Positions 8,780-16,569 of a stretch of 64,000 nucleotides of DNA are shown here, in pieces; positions within the stretch are counted from its first letter, which is position 1, and each line of letters opens with the position of its first letter. This DNA is from Teichococcus vastitatis (GTDB taxonomy: Bacteria > Pseudomonadota > Alphaproteobacteria > Acetobacterales > Acetobacteraceae): assembly GCF_003604215.1 (NCBI RefSeq), contig NZ_QXGS01000006.1:62001-126000 (forward strand), in the 5' to 3' direction. Made by a program: the position numbers and the translations under genes. Below the pieces are notes generated by a model. It had not been told where the DNA came from, did no database searches, and was given only the letters and a program-made list of their open reading frames with translations.

Positions 8780-9397
8780 TCAGCTCACCGCCACATACCG
8801 CCCGGGCCGGTGGTTCAGCGCGATGATCAGGTTCAGCACCAGCGCCCCCAGCAGCGACAGCAGCACGGCCAGCGGCGGCTGGCTCAGCAACGCCGCCAGC
8901 AGGATGGTCGCGTCGATCGCCATCTGCACGTAGCCGGCGCGCATCCCGTGCCGTTCCTGCAGAAACAGCGCCAGGATGGAGATGCCGCCGAGGCTGGTGC
9001 GGTGGCGGAACAGGATCAGCATGCCGCACCCCATCAGCCCGCCGCCGGCGACGGCGGCGTAGAGCGGATCGAGGTGCGAGAAGCCGATCCACCCGGCCGT
9101 CAGCCGCGACAGAACCGAGATCAGCAGCACCGCGACCGCGCTGCGCAGCGTCATCGCCCAGCCGAGACGCAGCCGGGCCAGCACGAAGAAGGGCAGGTTC
9201 AGCAGCACGAAGATCCCGGCGAAAGGCCAGCCGCTGAGGTAATCCAGCAGCAGCGACAATCCCATCAGGCTGCCGGTCAGCAGGCCGGCGGCGGCGTAAA
9301 GGTTGACGCCCAGCGCCATCACCATGGCGCCGAGCAGCACCGCCAGCAGGTCCTCGTACCAGCGGTGCCGCGGCACCGCCCCGGCCGCCTCAGCCAT
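8780..9397 (-). CDS. YitT/DUF161 family membrane protein
   Basis: A 205-residue polytopic inner-membrane protein with about five helices. It matches the YitT N-terminal module: an initial helix ending in GVNLYAAAGLLTGSLMGLSLLL, a GWPFAGIFVLLNLPFF helix, and the RHRTSLGGISILALFLQERHG loop, which contains the conserved TSLGG. The C-terminal cytoplasmic domain of longer YitT proteins is absent. Family role is unclear. Its ATG overlaps the last codons of the small membrane-protein gene upstream, so the pair and dnaN form one transcription unit. Confidence 0.85.
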   Translation of the reverse strand: MAEAAGAVPRHRWYEDLLAVLLGAMVMALGVNLYAAAGLLTGSLMGLSLLLDYLSGWPFAGIFVLLNLPFFVLARLRLGWAMTLRSAVAVLLISVLSRLTAGWIGFSHLDPLYAAVAGGGLMGCGMLILFRHRTSLGGISILALFLQERHGMRAGYVQMAIDATILLAALLSQPPLAVLLSLLGALVLNLIIALNHRPGRYVAVS

Positions 9398-9722
9398 GGC
9401 GCAGCGCCCGGCGGGTGGCCAGCAGGCCGGCGAGCAGCAGCAGGCCCAGCACAACGGCGTAGAAGTCGCCGCCCGGCTTGCCCGCGGGGTGCAGCATCTC
9501 ACCCAGGGTGGTGGTGAGCAGCGCCAGCATCAGCGCCGAGAAGCCGCCCCAGGCGGCGGCCAGCAAGGCGGGGCGGGGGCGCAGCGCGGCGAAGCCGAGA
9601 ACCAGGGCCACCGCCACCTCGTCCAGCGCCTGGACCGCGCCGCCGGTCATGGCGCGGCGGGCGATCTCGCCGCCCGCCAGCAGCACCGCCATGCCGGCGG
9701 TGAACAGCCGGAAGCCGCGCAC
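9390..9722 (-). CDS. Small hypothetical membrane protein
   Basis: A 110-residue hydrophobic protein not assigned to a family. Three to four membrane helices can be drawn (LFTAGMAVLLAGG, ALDEVAVALVLGFAAL, LLAAAWGGFSALMLALL, FYAVVLGLLLLAGLLA). The start is taken as GTG 9722, which directly follows the dnaN stop codon; ATG 9692 is an alternative. It overlaps the YitT-type gene by eight bases. The close packing suggests co-expression with dnaN, but nothing links it functionally to replication. Confidence 0.65.
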   Translation of the reverse strand: MRGFRLFTAGMAVLLAGGEIARRAMTGGAVQALDEVAVALVLGFAALRPRPALLAAAWGGFSALMLALLTTTLGEMLHPAGKPGGDFYAVVLGLLLLAGLLATRRALRHG

Positions 9723-10850
9723 TCAGACGCGCATCGGCATCAGCACGTACAGCGCCTCGGGCTTGGCCGCGTCCACCACCACGGTGGGGGCGGAGCCGTC
9801 GGCGAAGCGGAACTCGACCTTGTCGGCGATCTGGTCGGTGATGTCGGCGAGGTAGCGGGCCTGGAAGCCGATCTCGATCGGACCGGCGCCATAGGTCACG
9901 GCGCCGCCATCCAGCTCCTCCTCCGCCTGGCCCTGGTCGGGCGAGGAGGCGGTCAGCGTCAGGCTGTCCGGCTTGATCGACAGCTTCACCGGGCGCGAGC
10001 GCTCCGACGAGATGGCGGCGACGCGCGCCACCGCCTCGGCGAAGGCGCGCTTGTCCACCGTCATGATCTTGTCGTTGCCGCGCGGAATGACGCGCTCGTA
10101 TTCGGGGAAGGTGCCGTCGATCAGCTTGCTGGTCAGGTGCACCGAGCCGAAGGCGAAGCGGATCTTGGTGTCGGACAGACGGATCTGCACCGGCTCGCTG
10201 GTCTCGTCGGCCAGCTTGCGGATCTCGTTCACCGTTTTGCGCGGGATGATCACGCCGGGCATCCCCTCGGCGCCTTCCGGCAGCGGCTCCTCGATGCGCG
10301 CCAGGCGGTGGCCGTCGGTGGCGACGGCGCGCAGCACCTTCTGGCCCTCGGCCTCCGTCGCGTGGACGTAGATGCCGTTCAGGTAATAGCGGGTTTCTTC
10401 CGTGGAGATGGCGAATTTGGTGCGGTCCACCAGCTCGCGCAGCAGCGTCGGCGTGATGTCGAAGCCGTGCGGCAGCTTGCCCTCGGTCATGGAGGGGAAA
10501 TCCTCTACCGGCAGCACCATCAGGGAAGTGGCGAAGCGGCCGGCCCGCAGCGCCAGCGGGGCGTCGCCGCCGGGGTGGTCCAGCTCGACCTTGGCGCCGT
10601 CGGGCAGCTTGCGGACGATCTCGTACAGCGTCGCCGCCGGGGCGGTGGTGCGGCCGGCGCGGGACACCGTCACCTCGGGCACCGCCTCGACGATGGCGAT
10701 CTCCATGTCGGTGGCGGTCATGGTCAGGCTGTTCTCCTGCGCCGCCAGCATGACATTGGCCAGGATGGGGATGGTGTTGCGCCGCTCGACGACGCTCTGC
10801 ACATGCGCCAGCGCCTTGAGCAGCACCGCCCGGTCCACCGTGAACTTCAT
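9723..10850 (-). CDS. dnaN: DNA polymerase III beta subunit (sliding clamp)
   Basis: A 375-residue beta clamp, full length. It starts MKFTVDRAVLLKALAHVQSVVERRN, which is the usual first helix of the family, has the mid-protein RYYLNGIYVHA and ATDGHRLA motifs, and ends in YVLMPMRV, the conserved C-terminal tail of beta (MPMRL in many species). It forms the ring that tethers polymerase III and other repair proteins to DNA. Neither dnaA, recF nor gyrB is adjacent, so this is not a classic dnaA-dnaN-recF origin cluster. A divergent promoter with the UdgX-like gene lies in 10851-11048. Confidence 0.98.
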   Translation of the reverse strand: MKFTVDRAVLLKALAHVQSVVERRNTIPILANVMLAAQENSLTMTATDMEIAIVEAVPEVTVSRAGRTTAPAATLYEIVRKLPDGAKVELDHPGGDAPLALRAGRFATSLMVLPVEDFPSMTEGKLPHGFDITPTLLRELVDRTKFAISTEETRYYLNGIYVHATEAEGQKVLRAVATDGHRLARIEEPLPEGAEGMPGVIIPRKTVNEIRKLADETSEPVQIRLSDTKIRFAFGSVHLTSKLIDGTFPEYERVIPRGNDKIMTVDKRAFAEAVARVAAISSERSRPVKLSIKPDSLTLTASSPDQGQAEEELDGGAVTYGAGPIEIGFQARYLADITDQIADKVEFRFADGSAPTVVVDAAKPEALYVLMPMRV

Positions 10851-11048
10851 GGCTCGAACACCCCCGCGCGGAAGAGGGCGCCGCCCGTGCTGGCATGGCG
10901 CCCCGAATCGGAAAACAAGTCGCCCTCTCTACCAGCGCCAGGGGGGGCAGGAAAGGGCAGCGGCGGGAAACGCCGGGACCGGCGGAAAGCCCAGCATCCG
11001 CAAGGCGTTCGCGGAACTCTGCGGCGCCTGCCGGGTTGTCCCCGTGCC

Positions 11049-11912
11049 ATGCCCGAGCAACCCCGGCTGCCCCTCGACCTTCCCAGCACCGGCGGCCGAC
11101 GCCCCCGGCCGGGCGCCGCCGCGGCGCCGAAGCGGCGCAAGGCCGCCGCTGCGCAATCCCCGCACGCGGCGTCGCCGGCCGAGCCCGAACTGTCCGAGCA
11201 GCCGCCGGCCGCGCCGCAGGACGGTCAGGTGGTGGCCGAGCCCAGCCCGGCCGAGGCCGCGCGCGGGCGCCTGGAGGAGGAAACCCCGGCCGAGGCGCGC
11301 GGCGATGCTGGCCGCGCCCGCCGGCCCGCCGACCATGCCGCGCTGCCCGAGGTGATCCCCGCCGCCTGGGCCGAGGGCCGCGCGCCGGTGCTGGGCGAGG
11401 GGCCGCTCGACGCCGCGCTGATGCTGGTGGGCGAGCAGCCCGGCGACGAGGAGGACCGTGGCGGCCGCCCCTTTATCGGCCCCGCCGGCCGCCTGCTGGA
11501 CCGCGCGCTGGTGGAAGCCGGCATCGACCGCGCCGCCTGCTACGTCACCAACGCGGTGAAGCACTTCAAATACGTGCAGCGCGGCCCGCGCCGGCTGCAC
11601 CAGACGCCGGATGCCGGCGACATCGCGCATTACCGTCCCTTTCTGATGCGCGAGATCGTGCATGTCGCCCCCGGCCTGCTGGTGGCCATGGGAGCCACGG
11701 CGGCGCAGGCGCTGCTCGGGCGCAAGGTCGGCATCATGAAGCTGCGGGGGCAGGTGCTGTCCGGGCCGGGCGGCATGCCGATCCTGCTGACGGTGCATCC
11801 GAGCTTCCTGCTGCGCCTGCCGGACCCGGAGGCGAAGCGCGCCGAATACGCGCATTTCGTGCAGGATTTGGGCGCGGCGCTGCGCTGGGTGCCGGAACCC
11901 AGGCCCGGCTGA
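11049..11912 (+). CDS. udgX: UdgX-like uracil-DNA-binding protein, apparently lacking the Fe-S cysteines
   Basis: A 287-residue member of the uracil-DNA glycosylase superfamily. A proline/alanine-rich tail (residues 1-100) precedes the catalytic domain: GEQPGDEED (128-136), NAVKHFKYVQRG, RRLH (181-184) and TVHPS (248-252). KHFK plus the RRxH loop is the UdgX signature; in UdgX that loop histidine bonds covalently to the abasic site after uracil removal. The only cysteine (C164, in RAACYVTN) is not one of the four iron-sulphur ligands usual in UdgX; the N-terminal CxxC is replaced by AWAEGRAPVLGEG. The start is chosen as the first ATG with a plausible N-terminus; no strong ribosome-binding site is seen. 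Confidence 0.82.
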   Translation: MPEQPRLPLDLPSTGGRRPRPGAAAAPKRRKAAAAQSPHAASPAEPELSEQPPAAPQDGQVVAEPSPAEAARGRLEEETPAEARGDAGRARRPADHAALPEVIPAAWAEGRAPVLGEGPLDAALMLVGEQPGDEEDRGGRPFIGPAGRLLDRALVEAGIDRAACYVTNAVKHFKYVQRGPRRLHQTPDAGDIAHYRPFLMREIVHVAPGLLVAMGATAAQALLGRKVGIMKLRGQVLSGPGGMPILLTVHPSFLLRLPDPEAKRAEYAHFVQDLGAALRWVPEPRPG

Positions 11913-12039
11913 TCGTCCGCGGCCCACCGGATGCTGGGCCCGTGGCCAGGGCGTCCGCTGCCATCCGCCATTCGCGCCGGAATGGTTGACGGGGACGCCG
12001 CGGGATGCCGATGCTGGCGCCGGACGGGTTGGGAAGTGG

Positions 12040-13080
12040 ATGGTGGGATTTCTGCGCAGCGCCGGCCTTCTGGTGCCACAGGTCAGGCGTTTATACGAAT
12101 CGCGCAATCAACTGCTCCGGGAGCGCGACATGCTGGCACAGCAGCGCCAGAGAATGATCCAGCCTTCCGCCGCGCCGCCGCCCTTCAGCCCGTTCTTCTT
12201 CTACAACGCGACGTTCGAGCCTCAGGAGGTGATGCGGCGCCACGCCGCCACCGGCCTGGTGCCGAACCCGCAGCGGCTGACCAACTTCCTCGGCGTGCTG
12301 ATCGACCCCCGGTTCTTTCCGTCCCTGCTGGACAATCGCGCGGGCGAGGTGGAAGGCGTGCCGATCCCGGCCAACTGGCACGCCGACATCGCCGAATGGG
12401 GCGCGGCCCTGCGGGCGGTCGATCTCGCCGGCGACAGCTTCACGGTGATCGAGCTGGGCTGCGGCTGGGGGTGCTGGCTCAACAACACCGGGGTCGCGGC
12501 GCGCCGGCTCGGCAAGCGGCCGCAGCTGATCGGCGTGGAGGGCGACAAGGGTCACCTGGCCTTTGCCCGGCAAAGCACGGCGGAGAACGGCTTCGGTTCC
12601 GACCAGGTCACGCTGCACCACGGCATCGCGGCCGCCCGCGGCGGGGTGGCGCTGTTTCCGCGCCAGCACCAGGCCGGCGAGCAATGGGGGCTGGAAGCCG
12701 TGTTCGGCGCCAGTGCCGAGCAGCGGCAACAGGCCGCCGCCGCCGGCTCGCATGAGGAGTTGCCAATGGTGGCCCTGCGCGACCTGGCGGCGCCGCATGC
12801 GCGCATCGATCTGCTGCACATCGACATCCAGGGCGGCGAGGCGACGCTGATCGAGGAAGCCCTGCCGCAGCTACAGGAAAAGGTCGCCTACATCGTCGTC
12901 GGCACCCATTCCCGGCCGATCGAGGGGCGGATCATGGACACGCTGCACAAGGCCGGCTGGCTGCTGGAGATCGAGCGGCCGGCGATCCTCGACATGCACC
13001 ACAACGGTCAGCGGGTGGTGGTGGATGGGGTGCAGGGCTGGCGCAACCCCGCCCTGCACCAGCCCGATCCGCGGCGCTGA
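12040..13080 (+). CDS. FkbM-family SAM-dependent methyltransferase
   Basis: A 346-residue methyltransferase. A short coiled segment near the N-terminus (RRLYESRNQLLRERDMLAQQ) is followed by the Rossmann core: motif I VIELGCGWGCWLNN, acidic strand LIGVEGD, then LLHIDIQGGEATLIEE, which is the FkbM-type motif IV/post-IV region. Family members methylate sugars or glycans, often in surface polysaccharide or flagellar glycosylation. No glycan cluster is adjacent here. ATG 12040 is preferred over TTG 11986, but support for either start is weak. It converges with addA. Confidence 0.8.
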   Translation: MVGFLRSAGLLVPQVRRLYESRNQLLRERDMLAQQRQRMIQPSAAPPPFSPFFFYNATFEPQEVMRRHAATGLVPNPQRLTNFLGVLIDPRFFPSLLDNRAGEVEGVPIPANWHADIAEWGAALRAVDLAGDSFTVIELGCGWGCWLNNTGVAARRLGKRPQLIGVEGDKGHLAFARQSTAENGFGSDQVTLHHGIAAARGGVALFPRQHQAGEQWGLEAVFGASAEQRQQAAAAGSHEELPMVALRDLAAPHARIDLLHIDIQGGEATLIEEALPQLQEKVAYIVVGTHSRPIEGRIMDTLHKAGWLLEIERPAILDMHHNGQRVVVDGVQGWRNPALHQPDPRR

Positions 13081-13104
13081 TCCGCCGATCCGGCCGGCGC
13101 CGCC

Positions 13105-16100
13105 TCAGCGCGGCGCGTGCCGGTCCAGCACCGCGTCGGGCAGTTCCATGACCCGCCCGGCCCAGGTCCAGAGCAGCCAGCATTCCACCCGCCGGTCGGG
13201 AAACACCTGCCGCAACAGGCCGCGATAGGCCGCCATCTGCCGCAGATAGAGCGGATCAACGGCGGAAACCTCCTCCGGCGGCGGGCGGTTGGTCTTGTAG
13301 TCCAGCACCACCACGCGATCTGGCTGGATCAGCATGCGATCCACCTGGCCGGCCAGGGGATGCCCGGCCAGGCGCCCGGCGACCGGCGCCTCGGCCAGGG
13401 AATCCGGGCCAAAGGCGTCGCGCAGGCGCGGGTGGCGCATCAGCGTCAGCACCTCCCGCGCCGTGGCGTCCTGTTCCTCCGGCGACAGGCCGTGGCCGGG
13501 GCGACGCAGGAAGCGCATCGCCACCGCATCGCGCTCGGCATCCGGCGTGTCGGGCAGGTGCTGCAGCAGGGCGTGGATCAGCCGGCCGCGGCGGAACCGG
13601 TCGCCGGTCGGGTCGGTGCGGCCATGCGGCGCGGCGGTGGGCGTCTGCTCCTCGCCGGGCAGGGCGGAGGGGGAGAGGGTCAGCGCCTCGCTTTCCGGCG
13701 GCGCCGGGCGGCCGACCCATTCCGGCAGCGCGGCCTGGGCATCCCCCGCCACATGCGGCGCGTCGGAGCGCGGTGCCGCGGTCTGCGGGCTGTCCAGCCA
13801 GCGCAGGGGACCGCTGAAGCTGGCCTGCGGCGGGGCGTTGAAGGCGGCCGGCTCGAACGGCGCTTCGCGGGCGCCATGGAGGCGGGTGAAGCCCTGTGCC
13901 ACCAGGTCGTACCAGGAGCCCGGCTTCGGATCGCCCCAGGCGCAGACCAGCAGCCGGTCCTCGGCGCGGGTCAGCGCCACGTAGAGCAGGCGGTTCTCCT
14001 CCGCGTCGCGCGCCGCGCCGTCGCTCTCCATCAGCGTGCTCCACGCCGGGGCGAAGAAATCGCGGCGCGAGCGCGGCGCCCAGAGCGGCATGGCGGGCGA
14101 CGCCGTCTCGTCCCAGCGCAGCGGCTTCTCGCCGCGGCCGCTGCCGACATCGGGCAGGATCACGACGGGCGCCTGCAATCCCTTGGCGCCGTGCGCGGTC
14201 ATCAGCCGGACCGCGTCGACGCCGGATTCCGCCTCGCGCTTCACTTCGGCGCCGCCGCGCCGCAGCCAGTGGACGAAGCCCTGCAGGGAGGGCGGGTAGC
14301 GCGCCTCGAACATCAGGGCGGCGTTCAGCACCTCGTCCAGCGGGTCGGCGGCATCGGGGCCGAGCCGTTCCAGCATGCGCCCGCGCCCGCCATGCTCGCC
14401 CAGCACCTCGGCCAGGATGGTGTGCGGCGTGGCGAGGTCGGCGCGGTCGGACAGGTCGGCCAGCCATTCGGCGGCGCGGCCGGCCGGGGTGTCGCTGCCG
14501 CGCTGGGCCATCAGCCGCCACCACAGCGGCTTGGCGCCGCGCGTGGTGGACAGCGTGAACAGTTCCGCCTCGTCGACGTTGCAGAGCGGGCTCTTGAGCA
14601 CGGCGGCGAGCTGCAGGTCGTCCTCCGGCAGCAGCAGCACGTCGCACAGCGCCAGCAGGTCCTGCACCGCGATCTGCTCGATCAGCCGCAGCCGGTCGAG
14701 CCCGCCCACCGGCACGCCGCGCGCCTTCAGGGCGCGCACCAGCAGCGCCGAGAACGCCGTGCGCCGGCGCAGCAGCACCAGGATGTCGCCTGGGCGGATC
14801 GGCCGGTCGCCGCGCGCCGGCAGGCGTTCCTCGCGGATCATGCGGGCGATGCGGGCGGCCAGCGATTCCGCCAGCAGCGCCATGGCGTTGGCCTCGGCCA
14901 CCGGCTCGTCCGGCACCTGCCAGGGTTCCAGCTCCGCCTTGTCGGGCGGCGCCAACGGCGGCCAGATCTCCACCAGCCCGGCCTCGCCCTCGCGGTCGGC
15001 GCGGTGCGCCAGGATGCCGTTCCCGCCGATCACGCCGCGCCGCGCCGCGCCGTCGGAGAACACCGCATCCACCAGTGCCAGCACCGGCGCGGTGGAGCGG
15101 AAGGAGACGTTCAGCGGCACCGAGGTGAACTGCGCCTCCGCCTCGGCCACGGCCTGGGCGAAGTGTTGTTCCCAGCGCGCGAAGCCGGCGGCGTCGGCGC
15201 CCTGGAAGCTGTAGATCGACTGCTTCTCGTCACCCACGGCGAAGATGGTGCGCTGCGTGCCGTCCTCGCGCGTGCCCTGGCCGGCGAAGAATTCCTCGGC
15301 CAAGCGCGCGGCGATGTCCCATTGCGCGGAATTGCTGTCCTGCGCCTCGTCGAGCAGCAGGTGGTCGAGCCCGCCATCCAGCTTGTACAGCACCCAGGCG
15401 CTGCCCGGATCCTGCAGCAGCCGGCGCGCAGCCTGGATCAGGTCGTCGAAATCCACCGCGCCGATGCGGCTCTTGCGCGCCGCATAGCCGTCCAGCACCG
15501 GCTGGGCGAGGGCCAGCAGCGCCAGCGTCGCGCGGTGCAGCCGCCAGGCCTTGCGGGTTTCCTCCACCTCGCGGACGCGCTCGGCTTCCTCGGCCAGCAG
15601 GGACTGGCATTCGGAATGGTTCTTGCCGAGGCCGCCCTTGGTGGCGAGCGATTTCCGGCAGCTGCCCTCGGTGGTCAGGAAGATCGCTGACCATTCTTCC
15701 CAGCGCGCCACGCGGGATTCCACCGCCAGCGCGACCCAGGCGCGGATCTGCGCGCCGCGCCGCTGGTCATTCTCGTTGCTGCTGCCGGCCAGCATGCCGG
15801 CGGCGCGCACCATGGCGGTGTCGATGCGCGCGCAGGCGGAATGCAGCGCTTCCTCCTCCTGCCCGTCGCGCGGCAGGCCGAGGCGGCGGCGCAGCGCGGC
15901 GTCGCAGCCGGCGAGGCCACCTGAGGCGCGGATCGCCTCGGCCAGCTTCTCGCGCTCGGCCACCAGGGTACGCAGCGTGTCGGCGAAATCCTCCGCCGAG
16001 CCGAGGCCGGCCATGGCCTCGATGGCGTCGAGCGGCAGCCGGCCGGAGGACAGCGCCGCCTCGCGCGCCTCGGCCAGCATGGCGTTGGCGTCGCTTTCCT

Positions 16101-16569
16101 CCACCAGGCGGAATTGCGGCGGCAGCCCGGCTTCCAGCGGAAAGCCGCGCAGCAGCGACTGGCAGAAGGCGTGGATGGTGTTGATGCGCATGCCGCCCGG
16201 CAGGTCCAGCACGGCGGCGAACAGGCCGCGCGCGCGGCTGCGCAGTTCCGCATCCGGCGGGCTGCCGGTCAGCGACAGCAGGCTGCGGTCGAGATCCATC
16301 TCCTCGGCCACCGCCCATTCGCCGAGGCGGCGGGCCAGGCGTGTCGCCATCTCGGCGGCGGCCGCCTTGGTGAAGGTCAGGCAGAGCAGGCGATTGGGCC
16401 GCGCGCCGGGGCGCAGCAGCAGGCGCAGCACCCGGTCGGTCAGCACCTTGGTCTTGCCCGAGCCGGCGGACGCGCCCACCCAGGCGGAGAAGACCGGGTC
16501 GGAGGCGCGGCGCTGCGCATCCTGCGCGGCGGCCCGGGGCGAGAGGGCGGGGGACAGGGCGGTGCTCAT
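13105..16569 (-). CDS. addA: Double-strand break repair helicase-nuclease AddA
   Basis: A 1154-residue UvrD-type helicase with C-terminal nuclease, the alphaproteobacterial form of AddA. Walker A is GASAGSGKT near residue 32, followed by CLTFTKAAAAEMATRL. Walker B/DEAQD occurs as LLLDEAQDSN, and helicase motif III as GDEKQSIYSFQGA. VRLMTAHGAKGLQAPVVILP and VALTRAEDRL are the late helicase motifs. The nuclease motif VVVLDYKTNRP lies near the C-terminus. With AddB it resects DNA ends for RecA loading. Start ATG 16569 overlaps the addB stop by ATGA. Confidence 0.96.
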   Translation of the reverse strand: MSTALSPALSPRAAAQDAQRRASDPVFSAWVGASAGSGKTKVLTDRVLRLLLRPGARPNRLLCLTFTKAAAAEMATRLARRLGEWAVAEEMDLDRSLLSLTGSPPDAELRSRARGLFAAVLDLPGGMRINTIHAFCQSLLRGFPLEAGLPPQFRLVEESDANAMLAEAREAALSSGRLPLDAIEAMAGLGSAEDFADTLRTLVAEREKLAEAIRASGGLAGCDAALRRRLGLPRDGQEEEALHSACARIDTAMVRAAGMLAGSSNENDQRRGAQIRAWVALAVESRVARWEEWSAIFLTTEGSCRKSLATKGGLGKNHSECQSLLAEEAERVREVEETRKAWRLHRATLALLALAQPVLDGYAARKSRIGAVDFDDLIQAARRLLQDPGSAWVLYKLDGGLDHLLLDEAQDSNSAQWDIAARLAEEFFAGQGTREDGTQRTIFAVGDEKQSIYSFQGADAAGFARWEQHFAQAVAEAEAQFTSVPLNVSFRSTAPVLALVDAVFSDGAARRGVIGGNGILAHRADREGEAGLVEIWPPLAPPDKAELEPWQVPDEPVAEANAMALLAESLAARIARMIREERLPARGDRPIRPGDILVLLRRRTAFSALLVRALKARGVPVGGLDRLRLIEQIAVQDLLALCDVLLLPEDDLQLAAVLKSPLCNVDEAELFTLSTTRGAKPLWWRLMAQRGSDTPAGRAAEWLADLSDRADLATPHTILAEVLGEHGGRGRMLERLGPDAADPLDEVLNAALMFEARYPPSLQGFVHWLRRGGAEVKREAESGVDAVRLMTAHGAKGLQAPVVILPDVGSGRGEKPLRWDETASPAMPLWAPRSRRDFFAPAWSTLMESDGAARDAEENRLLYVALTRAEDRLLVCAWGDPKPGSWYDLVAQGFTRLHGAREAPFEPAAFNAPPQASFSGPLRWLDSPQTAAPRSDAPHVAGDAQAALPEWVGRPAPPESEALTLSPSALPGEEQTPTAAPHGRTDPTGDRFRRGRLIHALLQHLPDTPDAERDAVAMRFLRRPGHGLSPEEQDATAREVLTLMRHPRLRDAFGPDSLAEAPVAGRLAGHPLAGQVDRMLIQPDRVVVLDYKTNRPPPEEVSAVDPLYLRQMAAYRGLLRQVFPDRRVECWLLWTWAGRVMELPDAVLDRHAPR

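Noticed and set aside
9723-11048. Chromosome origin next to dnaN
   Set aside because: No dnaA gene and no cluster of DnaA-box-like sequences were found around dnaN.
13117-15690. An 857-codon plus-strand frame opposite addA
   Set aside because: Shadow of addA; composition is biased and no start site or motif is seen.
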